Source: Bacteroidales bacterium
Lineage (GTDB): Bacteria > Bacteroidota > Bacteroidia > Bacteroidales > UBA3663
Reading direction: 5' to 3'
Assembly (NCBI GenBank): GCA_016293065.1
Contig: JAEDEY010000029.1
Location: 1-21,535 of the forward strand
Length of the DNA stretch: 21,535 nt
A program made the translations under genes and the position numbers. This document shows positions 7,988-15,993 of the stretch, in pieces (positions within the stretch are counted from its first letter, which is position 1; each line of letters opens with the position of its first letter). Below the pieces are notes generated by a model, which saw only the letters and a list, made by a program, of their open reading frames with translations, was not told the origin of the DNA and searched no databases.

Positions 7988-9670
7988 TTATTTACCAATC
8001 GTTACCTGATCATTATTCATCGATAATTGCTTGCGGAGCAGTTCGATAGCCTTGAGATAAGTATTATCGATGGAATTGAATTCACGATAGAAATAATTCT
8101 CATTCTGGCTCTGACGCATAATATATGCAATGATGAGCCTTTCGAGAGCCTGACGCGAAGTTTTCAGGTCATTGGCACTTGGCTTAGCCTTGCCGGAAGC
8201 AAACTGCACGAACTTGTCCATGAGCTCCTGAGACTTGAGATAAGACTCCATAGTATCGAAATCGCTGAACGATGATAGTTTCTCGCGATTCTGATCGTTG
8301 TATTTGAAAGCGAAGCTATAGCAGAGCCCAAGATTGACGCACTGATTGTAATAAGGAGAGATGTACGACGTATCCTGTGGAATGAAGATGTCGGGCATGA
8401 TTCCTCCGCCCTCATATACAACTCTACCGCCCTTGGTGTAGAATTTGAGCGAGTCGGCAAGATGGATGCTGTCCTGAGAATAGAACTCACCATGGTCGTA
8501 ACGGTTGATGATGTCCATCATATAGTCTTCGCCCTTGCCCATGTCATATGGCTTCTGGATGCAGCGACCCGAAGGCGTGTGGTAGCGTGCGATGGTGAGG
8601 CGGAGTGCCGACCCATCGTTAAGGTCGAACTGTTGCTGAACAAGACCCTTGCCAAACGAACGACGTCCAACAATGGTACCACGGTCGTTATCCTGGATGG
8701 CACCTGAGAAGATTTCGCTTGCCGAAGCGGACCACTCGTTGATCATCACAACGACTGGCACGTCCTGGAAATTACCTCTGCCATCGGCCTTTATCTCACT
8801 GCGTCGCTTATCCATGAGTTTGCCTTCGGTATAGACTATCATATCGCCTTCACCAAGGAACTCATTGACCATCTGGCAGCACACTTCCATGAAGCCGCCA
8901 CCGTTGTTGCGCAGATCGACGATATAGCCTTTCGCTCCTCGCACCTTGAGATTGAGGAGAGCAGTGAAGAACTCATTATAGGTGTTTCGTCCGAAATTAT
9001 CGACGAGGATATAACCGATGTTGCCATCAATCAGATATTCGGCAGTCACGCTGTTGACAGGAATGTCGCCTCGCACGATGTCATAATGCAGAATCTCATC
9101 AGACGTTGAGCGACGCACACCTAATTTCACTATTGTACCCTTCTCACCCTTGAGAGTCTTCTGCACTTTAGTATTGCTGATTTCAGGGCCACAGAACACA
9201 GAGTCGTTGACTTCGACAATACGGTCGCCAGCCATCATTCCCACCTTCTCGGCAGGTCCACCAGCAATGACCTGAATCACCATCACGGTGTCGTTCTGAA
9301 TATTGAACTGCACACCAATTCCCGAGAACGAGCCGTCGAGCTGTTCGTTGACCTCATCGAGTTCCTTTTCTGAAATATATACTGAATGAGGGTCAAGTTC
9401 CTCGATGATAGTAGGAATGGCGTCTTCGACAAGCTGCTTGAGATTGAGCGTATCGACATAGCGGTCGCGCAACAAGTCGAACAGATAGACAAGCTTGCTC
9501 GAAGCATCGCGCGACGAGAGACCACCCTCGGAAGAGTGGAATTGATCGGACGATGGCACATACGACAATGACGATTCTGGCTGACGGAGAGCCTGCACAC
9601 GCATTCCTAAATAGATAAAGAAAGCACCGGCACATGCGATGATTAACGGTGTCCAAGTTTTATTGCTCAT
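7988..9670 (-). CDS. S41-family C-terminal processing peptidase (CtpA/Prc type)
   Basis: 560 residues. An N-terminal membrane anchor (about 7-25) is followed by a periplasmic part: an N-terminal helical region, a PDZ domain (about 110-195, with FSGIGVQFNI), and the S41 core. The nucleophile is S316 in NEWSASASEI and the general-base lysine is K341 in RRSFGKGLVQQ, so the Ser-Lys dyad is intact. A C-terminal extension (about 440-560) follows the core, as in many Bacteroidetes members. These proteases trim or degrade periplasmic proteins from their C-termini. The start overlaps the DUF4831 gene by 11 nt, implying translational coupling. Substrates cannot be read from sequence. Confidence 0.92.
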   Translation of the reverse strand: MSNKTWTPLIIACAGAFFIYLGMRVQALRQPESSLSYVPSSDQFHSSEGGLSSRDASSKLVYLFDLLRDRYVDTLNLKQLVEDAIPTIIEELDPHSVYISEKELDEVNEQLDGSFSGIGVQFNIQNDTVMVIQVIAGGPAEKVGMMAGDRIVEVNDSVFCGPEISNTKVQKTLKGEKGTIVKLGVRRSTSDEILHYDIVRGDIPVNSVTAEYLIDGNIGYILVDNFGRNTYNEFFTALLNLKVRGAKGYIVDLRNNGGGFMEVCCQMVNEFLGEGDMIVYTEGKLMDKRRSEIKADGRGNFQDVPVVVMINEWSASASEIFSGAIQDNDRGTIVGRRSFGKGLVQQQFDLNDGSALRLTIARYHTPSGRCIQKPYDMGKGEDYMMDIINRYDHGEFYSQDSIHLADSLKFYTKGGRVVYEGGGIMPDIFIPQDTSYISPYYNQCVNLGLCYSFAFKYNDQNREKLSSFSDFDTMESYLKSQELMDKFVQFASGKAKPSANDLKTSRQALERLIIAYIMRQSQNENYFYREFNSIDNTYLKAIELLRKQLSMNNDQVTIGK

Positions 9671-10733
9671 ATAATCTGATTGATCCTGTTAATGGGTTGA
9701 ATGAGGCTGAAGCCATTTTCTTCTTGTCACTGAACTGAGCAGAAGGGAGCTGTTCGACATGACCGAACTGTCCCATTTGAGCTGTGGTTTCGATAATGGT
9801 CTCACCATTGTATCGCACTGTGACAGAGGCCTTGCCGGGAATGGTATAGGCAATGCCATTGTTGGCGTTCTTTTTCTTGCCCTCGACAGCGACAGGTTCA
9901 CTCATGCGATTGTCGTCAACGATGGTCACAGACACATAATATGGCTCGCCAAGCAAGTCGTCGGCAGCTACAAAACCCTCGAAGCTTGAAAAGCGGAACA
10001 GCACCTCATTATCGACATTATCGGTCGGGACATAATCGAATGTGCGCTCTACCTCGCTGACTGTGCTCACGCCTTTGAACAACGAAAGCAGTGCTTCTTC
10101 CTGAGCATTCAGATTATCAATCATGATCTGGAACGAAGCGCCATCGGCAGGCATATTATCGACATCACCCTTCAAGAGGTTACGCTTGCTCTCGCGAATG
10201 CTGAATATCTCGCGAGCAGTAAGTTCGGCTTGCTTTGCCTTGCTTCCGGCCTTGAGAATCTCTTCGCTCAACACATCAGTTGCCTTGAGCGAGAGTTTTG
10301 GGTTTGTTTCTGGCAATGGAGAATCGACAACCAAATCTTCGAGTTCTGGTTCACGATTGACACTGAGCAAAGAGCCATCTTCTGAAAGATAGAACTGTGG
10401 CATCGCTCCTTTCTCGGGGAATTGGATATGATAAGTCTTCGACTCGTCGGGCATAGCCACAAGTTCAAGCGAGACAGAATTAAGCTCCCATTGGGTCTGG
10501 TTGACCAAAGCCACATCTGTCAAGCCGAGATATTTCTCTGCGTATGGAGCAAATACACCTGCCTCGGTTTTAGTCATCGTAGCCTTGGCCTTAAGCTGGA
10601 CTACCGACTTAGGCAATGTGTAGGTGATGCCATAGTTCTGGTTGTCACCTATCGACACCTTTTGTACACTCTGGGCATGTAGCGTTGTAGCTACAGTAAA
10701 GATTAGAAGTATTACTAAAAACTTATTTCTCAT
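9660..10733 (-). CDS. DUF4831 family secreted protein
   Basis: 357 residues with a signal peptide (MRNKFLVILLIFTVATTLHA, then Q), so it is exported. The body matches DUF4831, a Bacteroidales family of unknown function: GITYTLPKSVVQL near the start, an APYAEKYLG segment, REIFSIRESKRNLLKGD in the middle and a second GIAYTIPGKASVTV near the end. The two YTLP/YTIP segments about 250 residues apart hint at an internal duplication of a beta-rich module. No catalytic motif is visible. It overlaps the Nudix gene upstream and the S41 protease gene downstream by 11 nt each, so all three are probably translated together. A role in the cell envelope alongside the protease is an inference. Confidence 0.8.
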   Translation of the reverse strand: MRNKFLVILLIFTVATTLHAQSVQKVSIGDNQNYGITYTLPKSVVQLKAKATMTKTEAGVFAPYAEKYLGLTDVALVNQTQWELNSVSLELVAMPDESKTYHIQFPEKGAMPQFYLSEDGSLLSVNREPELEDLVVDSPLPETNPKLSLKATDVLSEEILKAGSKAKQAELTAREIFSIRESKRNLLKGDVDNMPADGASFQIMIDNLNAQEEALLSLFKGVSTVSEVERTFDYVPTDNVDNEVLFRFSSFEGFVAADDLLGEPYYVSVTIVDDNRMSEPVAVEGKKKNANNGIAYTIPGKASVTVRYNGETIIETTAQMGQFGHVEQLPSAQFSDKKKMASASFNPLTGSIRLYEQ

Positions 10734-11286
10734 GTTTTGTAATATAATTTATCAGTCGAGGAAGTTCCTCTTGCTCAAACTGAGGTGTAAATAAATCTTT
10801 TCCCAATGATGACTTTAGTTCGTCGAACGTCCAGAAACGTCCTTCGTCAACCTCATCGTGGTCGGGATGTATGTCATCTTCATAGCATACCGCAAAAGCA
10901 TTGACCACCTCGCGTTCGACAGAAGACTGCCAAATATAGCAAAATAGCGGTATAGGAGTCATCGACGAGATGTCGAGTCCCAGTTCCTCACGAGCCTCGC
11001 GGGCCAAAGCTTCTGCTACCGACTCGCCATAATCGATGTGGCCACCCACGGCTGTATCCCATCTCCCTGGTGCAATATCTTTCTTCATTGAGCGTTTCTG
11101 CAAATAGAGTCTTCCATCATGGCTCAAGACATGAAGATGCACCACGGGGTGCAATGCCATCGACCCACCATGACAATGTTGCCGGGAGGCTCGTCCTAAC
11201 ACATTACCCTGCTCATCGACGAGCGGAAAATCCTCGAAGCCCTGTTGAACTGAGCTATCGGGAATAGGATATTTAAGTTCAAACAT
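10723..11286 (-). CDS. Nudix hydrolase (YfcD/IDI-like)
   Basis: 187 residues from the ATG at 11286. A GTG at 11316 would add ten residues lying wholly inside recR, so the ATG is preferred. The N-terminus has FPLVDEQGNVLGRASRQHCH, the pattern of YfcD and isopentenyl-diphosphate-isomerase-like Nudix proteins. The Nudix box is complete: G82, E88, R96-E97 and E100-E101 followed by L-G-L (82-104), which binds the divalent metal for hydrolysis of a nucleoside-diphosphate-linked or related pyrophosphate. The substrate is unknown. The start overlaps the recR stop by 8 nt and the end overlaps the DUF4831 start by 11 nt. Confidence 0.88.
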   Translation of the reverse strand: MFELKYPIPDSSVQQGFEDFPLVDEQGNVLGRASRQHCHGGSMALHPVVHLHVLSHDGRLYLQKRSMKKDIAPGRWDTAVGGHIDYGESVAEALAREAREELGLDISSMTPIPLFCYIWQSSVEREVVNAFAVCYEDDIHPDHDEVDEGRFWTFDELKSSLGKDLFTPQFEQEELPRLINYITKHEK

Positions 11287-11905
11287 TCTTGCTGAAATTA
11301 TCTGAGAACAACACACGATTGGCTATCGAACGTCCGAGAGTAATCTCATCGGCATATTCTATCTCATCGCCCACCGAGACACCTCGAGCAAGGGTTGTGA
11401 CCTTCAGCTCGGGAAATGGTGAGAGTTTACGGAAGACATAGAAATTGGTGGTATCGCCTTCCATAGTAGTGCTGAGGGCAAGAATCACCTCCTTTACGGA
11501 GCCCGACTTGACGCGTTCGACCAATGTATCGATTTGCAACTGCTGAGGGCCGATACCCTCCATAGGCGATATCAATCCTCCAAGCACATGATAGAGACCA
11601 TTGAATTGTCTTGTCGCCTCGACCACCATAACCTCCTTGATATTCTCGACCACACAAACTATCGAGGCATCACGGCGTGGGTCAGCACAGATACTGCATA
11701 TCTCGCTGTCACAGATGTTGTAACAGACCTTGCAATATTGGATGTTCTGACGGAGTTTGATGACACTCTCTCCAAGGCGCAAGGCTCGGTCGGGTTCCTG
11801 TCTGAGCAGATGCAGGACAAGCCTCAGAGCGGTCTTCTTCCCCACCCCTGGCAGTTTTGCGAATTCCTCGACTGCATTTTCAAGTAGTTGCGACTGGTAT
11901 TGCAC
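11279..11905 (-). CDS. recR: Recombination mediator RecR
   Basis: 208 residues, about the usual RecR length. Domains in order: N-terminal helix-hairpin-helix (AKLPGVGKKTALRL, about 16-29), four-cysteine zinc site (C58, C61, C70, C73), Toprim domain (about 80-175, VCVVENIKEVMVVEAT) and C-terminal ARGVSVGDEIEYADE. With RecO and RecF it helps load RecA at gaps in cytosolic DNA repair. The start is a GTG at 11905. Alignment by eye with the usual RecR N-terminus (QYPSxLLE...) supports it, and no ATG lies between it and the smpB stop. It lies 12 nt after smpB in the same frame and overlaps the Nudix gene by 8 nt. Confidence 0.95.
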   Translation of the reverse strand: MQYQSQLLENAVEEFAKLPGVGKKTALRLVLHLLRQEPDRALRLGESVIKLRQNIQYCKVCYNICDSEICSICADPRRDASIVCVVENIKEVMVVEATRQFNGLYHVLGGLISPMEGIGPQQLQIDTLVERVKSGSVKEVILALSTTMEGDTTNFYVFRKLSPFPELKVTTLARGVSVGDEIEYADEITLGRSIANRVLFSDNFSKNV

Positions 11906-11917
11906 GATTATGACAGT

Positions 11918-12400
11918 TTAGAAATTCTTGAGGGCACGATCCATAGCACGACGATCCTCCTTTTCTCTGAGAGTGTCACGCTTGTCGTATTCCCTCTTAC
12001 CCTTACACAATGCTATGTCCATTTTTGCGAGACCTTTATCATTGATAAAGAGACGCAGAGGGACAATAGTCAATCCGGGCTCCTTGCTGTCGTTGGCAAG
12101 GCCTCGCAGTTCCTTGCGCGTCAGCAGGAGTTTTCGGTCACGGTGGGCATTGTGATTGTTGTATGTGCCGTAAAAATACTCAGCAATATACACATTCTTT
12201 GCCCATAGCTCGCCTCGGTCGAAGATACAGAAGCTATCGGTGAGACCAGCCTTGCCTGCACGAAGCGATTTTATTTCGGTTCCTGTCAAGACAATGCCCG
12301 CTGTAAATGTGTCGAGCACATCGTAATCGAATGTCGCACGCTTGTTACGGATATTTACGGCATTTACCTTGACAGTTTTTTTCTTATTTGCATTTGCCAT
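11918..12400 (-). CDS. smpB: SsrA (tmRNA)-binding protein SmpB
   Basis: 160 residues, the usual SmpB size. The conserved core is visible: FTAGIVLTGTEIKSLRAGKA (about 33-52), the ELWAKNVYIAEY segment, RDRKLLLTRKE, GLTIVPLRLFINDKGLAKMD and the basic tail KGKREYDKRDTLREKEDRR, which inserts into the ribosomal mRNA channel. SmpB delivers tmRNA to stalled ribosomes for trans-translation. The tmRNA gene itself is not in this window. It lies 44 nt after the YIP1-like gene and 12 nt before recR. Confidence 0.96.
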   Translation of the reverse strand: MANANKKKTVKVNAVNIRNKRATFDYDVLDTFTAGIVLTGTEIKSLRAGKAGLTDSFCIFDRGELWAKNVYIAEYFYGTYNNHNAHRDRKLLLTRKELRGLANDSKEPGLTIVPLRLFINDKGLAKMDIALCKGKREYDKRDTLREKEDRRAMDRALKNF

Positions 12401-12444
12401 TTTTCTTAATCTTCATCATTATTATAGAGAGGAGAAATTCAACA

Positions 12445-13011
12445 TCATCTCATCATAATTGACATGAGCTTTTCGACCAAGAAGGGCGAAAACCACATAG
12501 CACCAAAAGCTAAGATTGTGAATTTCCATCGCTCCTTCTCCTCTATTCCAATAAACACCTCTGCCCCACACCAGATGATATAAGGCAGGTACAGAGAACA
12601 GAATATCAGAAACTTGATATGAGGGAAAGAAGCCGAAATCATTCTGACCAGCATGAGGAAGCTCAGGCAATAACCAACAAACAATGTCAGTTTCGCTTTA
12701 TTGAACGTGAAGTTCCTGATCTTGCCATAGAACTTTTCGAGGATAAATATGGCAAGATAAGGCGCGACAAAATAGGCTGTGATGAACGACACCGACGACT
12801 TCATTGCACTCTCAATATCGAATGATTCTCCCCAACCACTCTTGACAAACAGGAACAAGCCTATTGCGCCCAACATTGGGAAGTAGTAGTTGGTCTGCAT
12901 ATACTCTGGCTTTGCCTCAGGGACGTCGCCATCCTTGAGGTATTGCCATGTCTGCTCTGGATTATTGATTAGAGAGAGAAGATATTTGATTATATATTTC
13001 AGTTGCTGCAC
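12445..13011 (-). CDS. YIP1-family integral membrane protein
   Basis: 188 residues. A short N-terminal segment with NPEQTWQYLKDGD resembles the start of bacterial YIP1 proteins. About five hydrophobic helices follow (around residues 44-56, 73-91, 105-127, 132-152 and 164-182), so it sits in the inner membrane. Function of the bacterial family is unknown. The start is a GTG at 13011 in the context AATCGTGCA; no ATG is in frame upstream. The 103-nt spacer before it holds an octamer repeat array. Confidence 0.72.
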   Translation of the reverse strand: MQQLKYIIKYLLSLINNPEQTWQYLKDGDVPEAKPEYMQTNYYFPMLGAIGLFLFVKSGWGESFDIESAMKSSVSFITAYFVAPYLAIFILEKFYGKIRNFTFNKAKLTLFVGYCLSFLMLVRMISASFPHIKFLIFCSLYLPYIIWCGAEVFIGIEEKERWKFTILAFGAMWFSPFLVEKLMSIMMR

Positions 13012-13031
13012 GATTCTTTTGATATTAAGAA

Positions 13032-13118
13032 GTGAAGGTGTGAAGGTGTAAAGATGTTGCTTGCAGGCAAAACCTTATTACCACACAACCTAATAACCTT
13101 ATAACCTAAAAACCTCAA
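13032..13118. repeat. Octamer repeat array in two inverted halves
   Basis: Left half: GTGAAGGT at 13032-13039 and 13040-13047, then GTAAAGAT at 13048-13055. Right half: six head-to-tail 8-nt units from 13071 to 13118, namely AACCTTAT, TACCACAC, AACCTAAT, AACCTTAT, AACCTAAA and AACCTCAA. The right units read in reverse complement (AGGTT-rich) resemble the left units, so the spacer could fold on itself in RNA or single-stranded DNA. The last right unit overlaps the DUF1015 stop codon (13115-13117). Confidence 0.7.
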
Positions 13119-14359
13119 TCCAGTTTGTGAACTATCAGTCCTGAGCGGAGTTTTGGCTCAAACCATGTAGTCTTAGGAGGCATGATATTGCCAGTATCGG
13201 CAATAGCAATAAGCTGATCCATCGAAACAGGATAGAGCGCGAGAGCCATCTTCATCTCCCCGCTATCCACACGACGCTTCAGTTCGCCGAGTCCGCGCAA
13301 GCCACCCACGAAGTCGATGCGCTGGTCACGTCGCAAGTCTTTGATGCCAAGTATCTGGTCGAGAATAAGATTTGACGAAATAGTCACATCGAGCACACCT
13401 ATTGGGTCGCTGTCATCGTATGTACCAGGCTTGGCAGTCAGCGAATACCACTCATTGCCGAGATAGAGCGAGAAGTTATGCAAGGCATCAGGACGATAAA
13501 CCTCAGAACCCTTCTTCTCCACAACAAAATTTTCGGCAAGTTTTGCGAGGAAATCCTCTGGACTTAGTCCATTCAAGTCACGCACCACACGATTGTAGTC
13601 CATGATCTTGAGTTGTGAAGCAGGGAAACATACGGCAAGGAAAAAGTTATATTCCTCATTGCCATTATGCTGTGGATTATTCTTTGCCTTTTCAAGACCC
13701 ACACGAGCAGCAGCTGCTGTGCGATGATGTCCGTCGGCAATATACAAAGCCGGGATAGCGTCAAATGCTGCGGTAATCTTCTCGATAAGTTCTGGCTCAT
13801 CAATCACCCAAACCTCATGACCGAAGCCCTCTGCAGATGTGAACTTGTTGACCGAAGGTTTGGCTGATGTCTTTGCAATGACTTCCCCAAGCACATCATT
13901 GTCGGGGAAAGCAAAAAAGACAGGCTCCATATTGGCATTGGTGCAGCGCACATGCTTCATACGGTCTTCTTCCTTATCGGCGCGTGTCAGTTCATGCTTC
14001 TTGATGACTCCCTTCTCATAGTCCTGCACACAAGCAGCCACTACAAGACCATACTGTGTTCGTCCTTGCATGGTCTGCGAGTAAAGATAATAGCAAGGAT
14101 TCTCGTCCTGCACAAGCCAACCTTCACGCTGGAACTTTTCAAACTGCTCGACCGCAACTTCATAGACACGAGGATCGTGTTCGTCGATTATTGGATCGAA
14201 ATTGATCTCAGGCTTGATGATATGATAAAGCGACTTCTCGTTGCCTTCACATTCGGCATAAGCCTCCTGTGACGAGAGCACGTCATAAGGACGAGAAGAA
14301 ACTACTTGTGCTAATTCTGGTGCTGGGCGAAGGCCCTTGAAAGGTCTAACTTTTGCCAT
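13115..14359 (-). CDS. DUF1015 family protein, probable serine-metabolism link
   Basis: 414 residues matching DUF1015 along the full length: MAKVRPFKGLRPAPELAQVV at the start with SSRPYDVLSS, KKHELTRADKEEDR (121-134), ALYIADGHHRTAAAAR (204-219) and the C-terminal NIMPPKTTWFEPKLRSGL. No signal peptide, so cytosolic. The D209-G-H-H-R213-T-A-A box resembles the phosphate-binding GxxR box of the ParB/sulfiredoxin fold, which also contains the free serine kinases SerK and SbnI. The gene follows serC, serA and the PAS gene on the same strand with 95 nt before it. No function is proven. A serine or phosphoserine kinase/phosphatase-like role is inference from motif and context. Confidence 0.85.
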   Translation of the reverse strand: MAKVRPFKGLRPAPELAQVVSSRPYDVLSSQEAYAECEGNEKSLYHIIKPEINFDPIIDEHDPRVYEVAVEQFEKFQREGWLVQDENPCYYLYSQTMQGRTQYGLVVAACVQDYEKGVIKKHELTRADKEEDRMKHVRCTNANMEPVFFAFPDNDVLGEVIAKTSAKPSVNKFTSAEGFGHEVWVIDEPELIEKITAAFDAIPALYIADGHHRTAAAARVGLEKAKNNPQHNGNEEYNFFLAVCFPASQLKIMDYNRVVRDLNGLSPEDFLAKLAENFVVEKKGSEVYRPDALHNFSLYLGNEWYSLTAKPGTYDDSDPIGVLDVTISSNLILDQILGIKDLRRDQRIDFVGGLRGLGELKRRVDSGEMKMALALYPVSMDQLIAIADTGNIMPPKTTWFEPKLRSGLIVHKLD

Positions 14360-14443
14360 AGTATAATGATATAAATAACAATCAGTCTGATGTCTCCAAT
14401 TGTTTGTTGTTTGTTAATAATTAGTATTTTACTGTATCACCGT

Positions 14444-14466
14444 TATTTGAAGTTTTACTTCAAATA
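14444..14466 (-). other. Hairpin embedding the stop codon of the PAS/kinase-like gene
   Basis: Perfect 10-bp inverted repeat TATTTGAAGT (14444-14453) / ACTTCAAATA (14457-14466) with a TTT loop. The TAA stop of the PAS gene (14455-14457 on minus) lies in the loop and first stem pair. There is no U-tract after it, so termination is doubtful. Confidence 0.5.
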
Positions 14467-15993
14467 TTTCTTTATCATCACGTTCACCTTGCGCAACGAA
14501 AGAGGGTTAGTGAGCAGATACTGACCTCCGAACTGGCGAACTTTTTTATGCAAAGGGCGAACTGCATAATCGGCAGTAACGATAATTGGAGTGTCGGCCG
14601 ACCGCTTCCTTATTTCTTCAATCAGATCGAACACTGAAATTGAGCCCTTCAGATTATTATCGATAAAGACTATTTCGGGTTCTTTTTCGATGAAAAAACC
14701 TAACAGAAGATCTGTCGAATGTACCGTTGTCACCTCGAAGAGATGCTGATTCTGGAAGATGTCGGTATCTGTCTGGATGCCAATCAGCACATGAGGGCGT
14801 GCCGTCTGTTCGTTTCCAACACCATAAATGTTTTCTTCGATGAGGTCTTCTTTCTCAATCTCGTCAAGGACGTCGAGTTTAATCAGGTCATCGGCATCCT
14901 GAGTATCGTCTTTACAAAGACGTGAGGCATCGAGAGGCAGTATGATCTGGAATTGTATCTTTCCATGGTCGTCAGCAACCACTTTGATATCACCATAAAG
15001 ACGCTGAGCAACAAGACGGCAAACACTCAGTCCAAGACCTGCCTCGGTGATGGTCTTGTCATAGTCGGCAATAGTGCCCACATTCTCACTGCATGTCACC
15101 GTGATGAGCAAGGTATCCTTATCCTTGAACACATAATTCATGACGAGGCTACCATGACGAGCATTGTGCATCTGAGTCTTGATCACATTCTCGAGCAACA
15201 GGTCGAAGAGATTGACATCGGTTCTGATCACACTTGAATCATACATGTTCGAGAAGTAGAGCTTCAGGTTGCCAGCGAGTTTGATCGAGAATATCTGTTG
15301 CAGCTCGGCAAGATGCTCCCATAGCGAGATGCACTTAATCTTATTTTCTATTGCATCATCCTTTTCGCCTATCATCGACTTTAATCTAACGACCAAGTCG
15401 GCGATACGAGCACCCTTTTCCTTGATGTCGTTGAGTTTCATCAAGCGTTCTTCTTTCGAGCCTTTCTCGTCACCTACGATGATGCTGTCGGCATTTGAAG
15501 CAAGAGTACGAATAAAGGCGAGCACCTCTTGCATGACAGTCGAGAAATATGATGTCTTATGAGCCTCTTCATTCAGATGACGGTCTTTGCGCGTCATCAG
15601 CTTCTGCTGGACTTTGATTCGCTTGTCAATATTGATGGCAACACCGCGCACGTATGTAGGGCGACCATTGCGGTCACGTTTCAAGGTTTTGCCTCTGAAC
15701 CCATACCATTCATATTGACCACTGAGATTAAGGCGCAAATCGACCTCAAACATACTGTCACTCTTATAAATAGGAGACGAACGGCGAACAAAAATCTTAT
15801 CGACATCATCTGGGTGGACACGCTCCAGAACAGTGGCTAATTTGAATATTTTCTCCTTCTCATTAGCCCATAGTCCATCTAACGATGGTATCCCGAAGCG
15901 AACAAATCGCTCCGGGATATACCATTCCCAAACATAAATATTGCATTCGTTCAGAAATGACTCGAAATCATTATACGCTTTGTTTCTTGCCAT
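14455..15993 (-). CDS. PAS-domain hybrid histidine-kinase-like protein with degenerate kinase and receiver domains
   Basis: 512 residues with no membrane segment, so cytosolic. A PAS fold (about 10-125, with VHPDD and EWYGFRGKTLKRD) is followed by a dimerisation-helix region (about 143-208) that looks like a HisKA domain. At the spot where kinases read SHEIRTP it reads MQEVLAF, so the phosphoacceptor His is Q155. The ATPase-like domain (about 225-355) keeps N269 and K272 of the N-box and G319/G321 of the GLGLSV box, but the DxGxG box is not recognisable. A C-terminal receiver-like domain (about 400-512) keeps D445 and T473, but lacks the acidic pair (HVLIGIQTD) and has N496 where the conserved Lys is expected. 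It is therefore probably a non-phosphorylating sensor or scaffold. Its ATG overlaps the serA stop by one base. Confidence 0.82.
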   Translation of the reverse strand: MARNKAYNDFESFLNECNIYVWEWYIPERFVRFGIPSLDGLWANEKEKIFKLATVLERVHPDDVDKIFVRRSSPIYKSDSMFEVDLRLNLSGQYEWYGFRGKTLKRDRNGRPTYVRGVAINIDKRIKVQQKLMTRKDRHLNEEAHKTSYFSTVMQEVLAFIRTLASNADSIIVGDEKGSKEERLMKLNDIKEKGARIADLVVRLKSMIGEKDDAIENKIKCISLWEHLAELQQIFSIKLAGNLKLYFSNMYDSSVIRTDVNLFDLLLENVIKTQMHNARHGSLVMNYVFKDKDTLLITVTCSENVGTIADYDKTITEAGLGLSVCRLVAQRLYGDIKVVADDHGKIQFQIILPLDASRLCKDDTQDADDLIKLDVLDEIEKEDLIEENIYGVGNEQTARPHVLIGIQTDTDIFQNQHLFEVTTVHSTDLLLGFFIEKEPEIVFIDNNLKGSISVFDLIEEIRKRSADTPIIVTADYAVRPLHKKVRQFGGQYLLTNPLSLRKVNVMIKKYLK

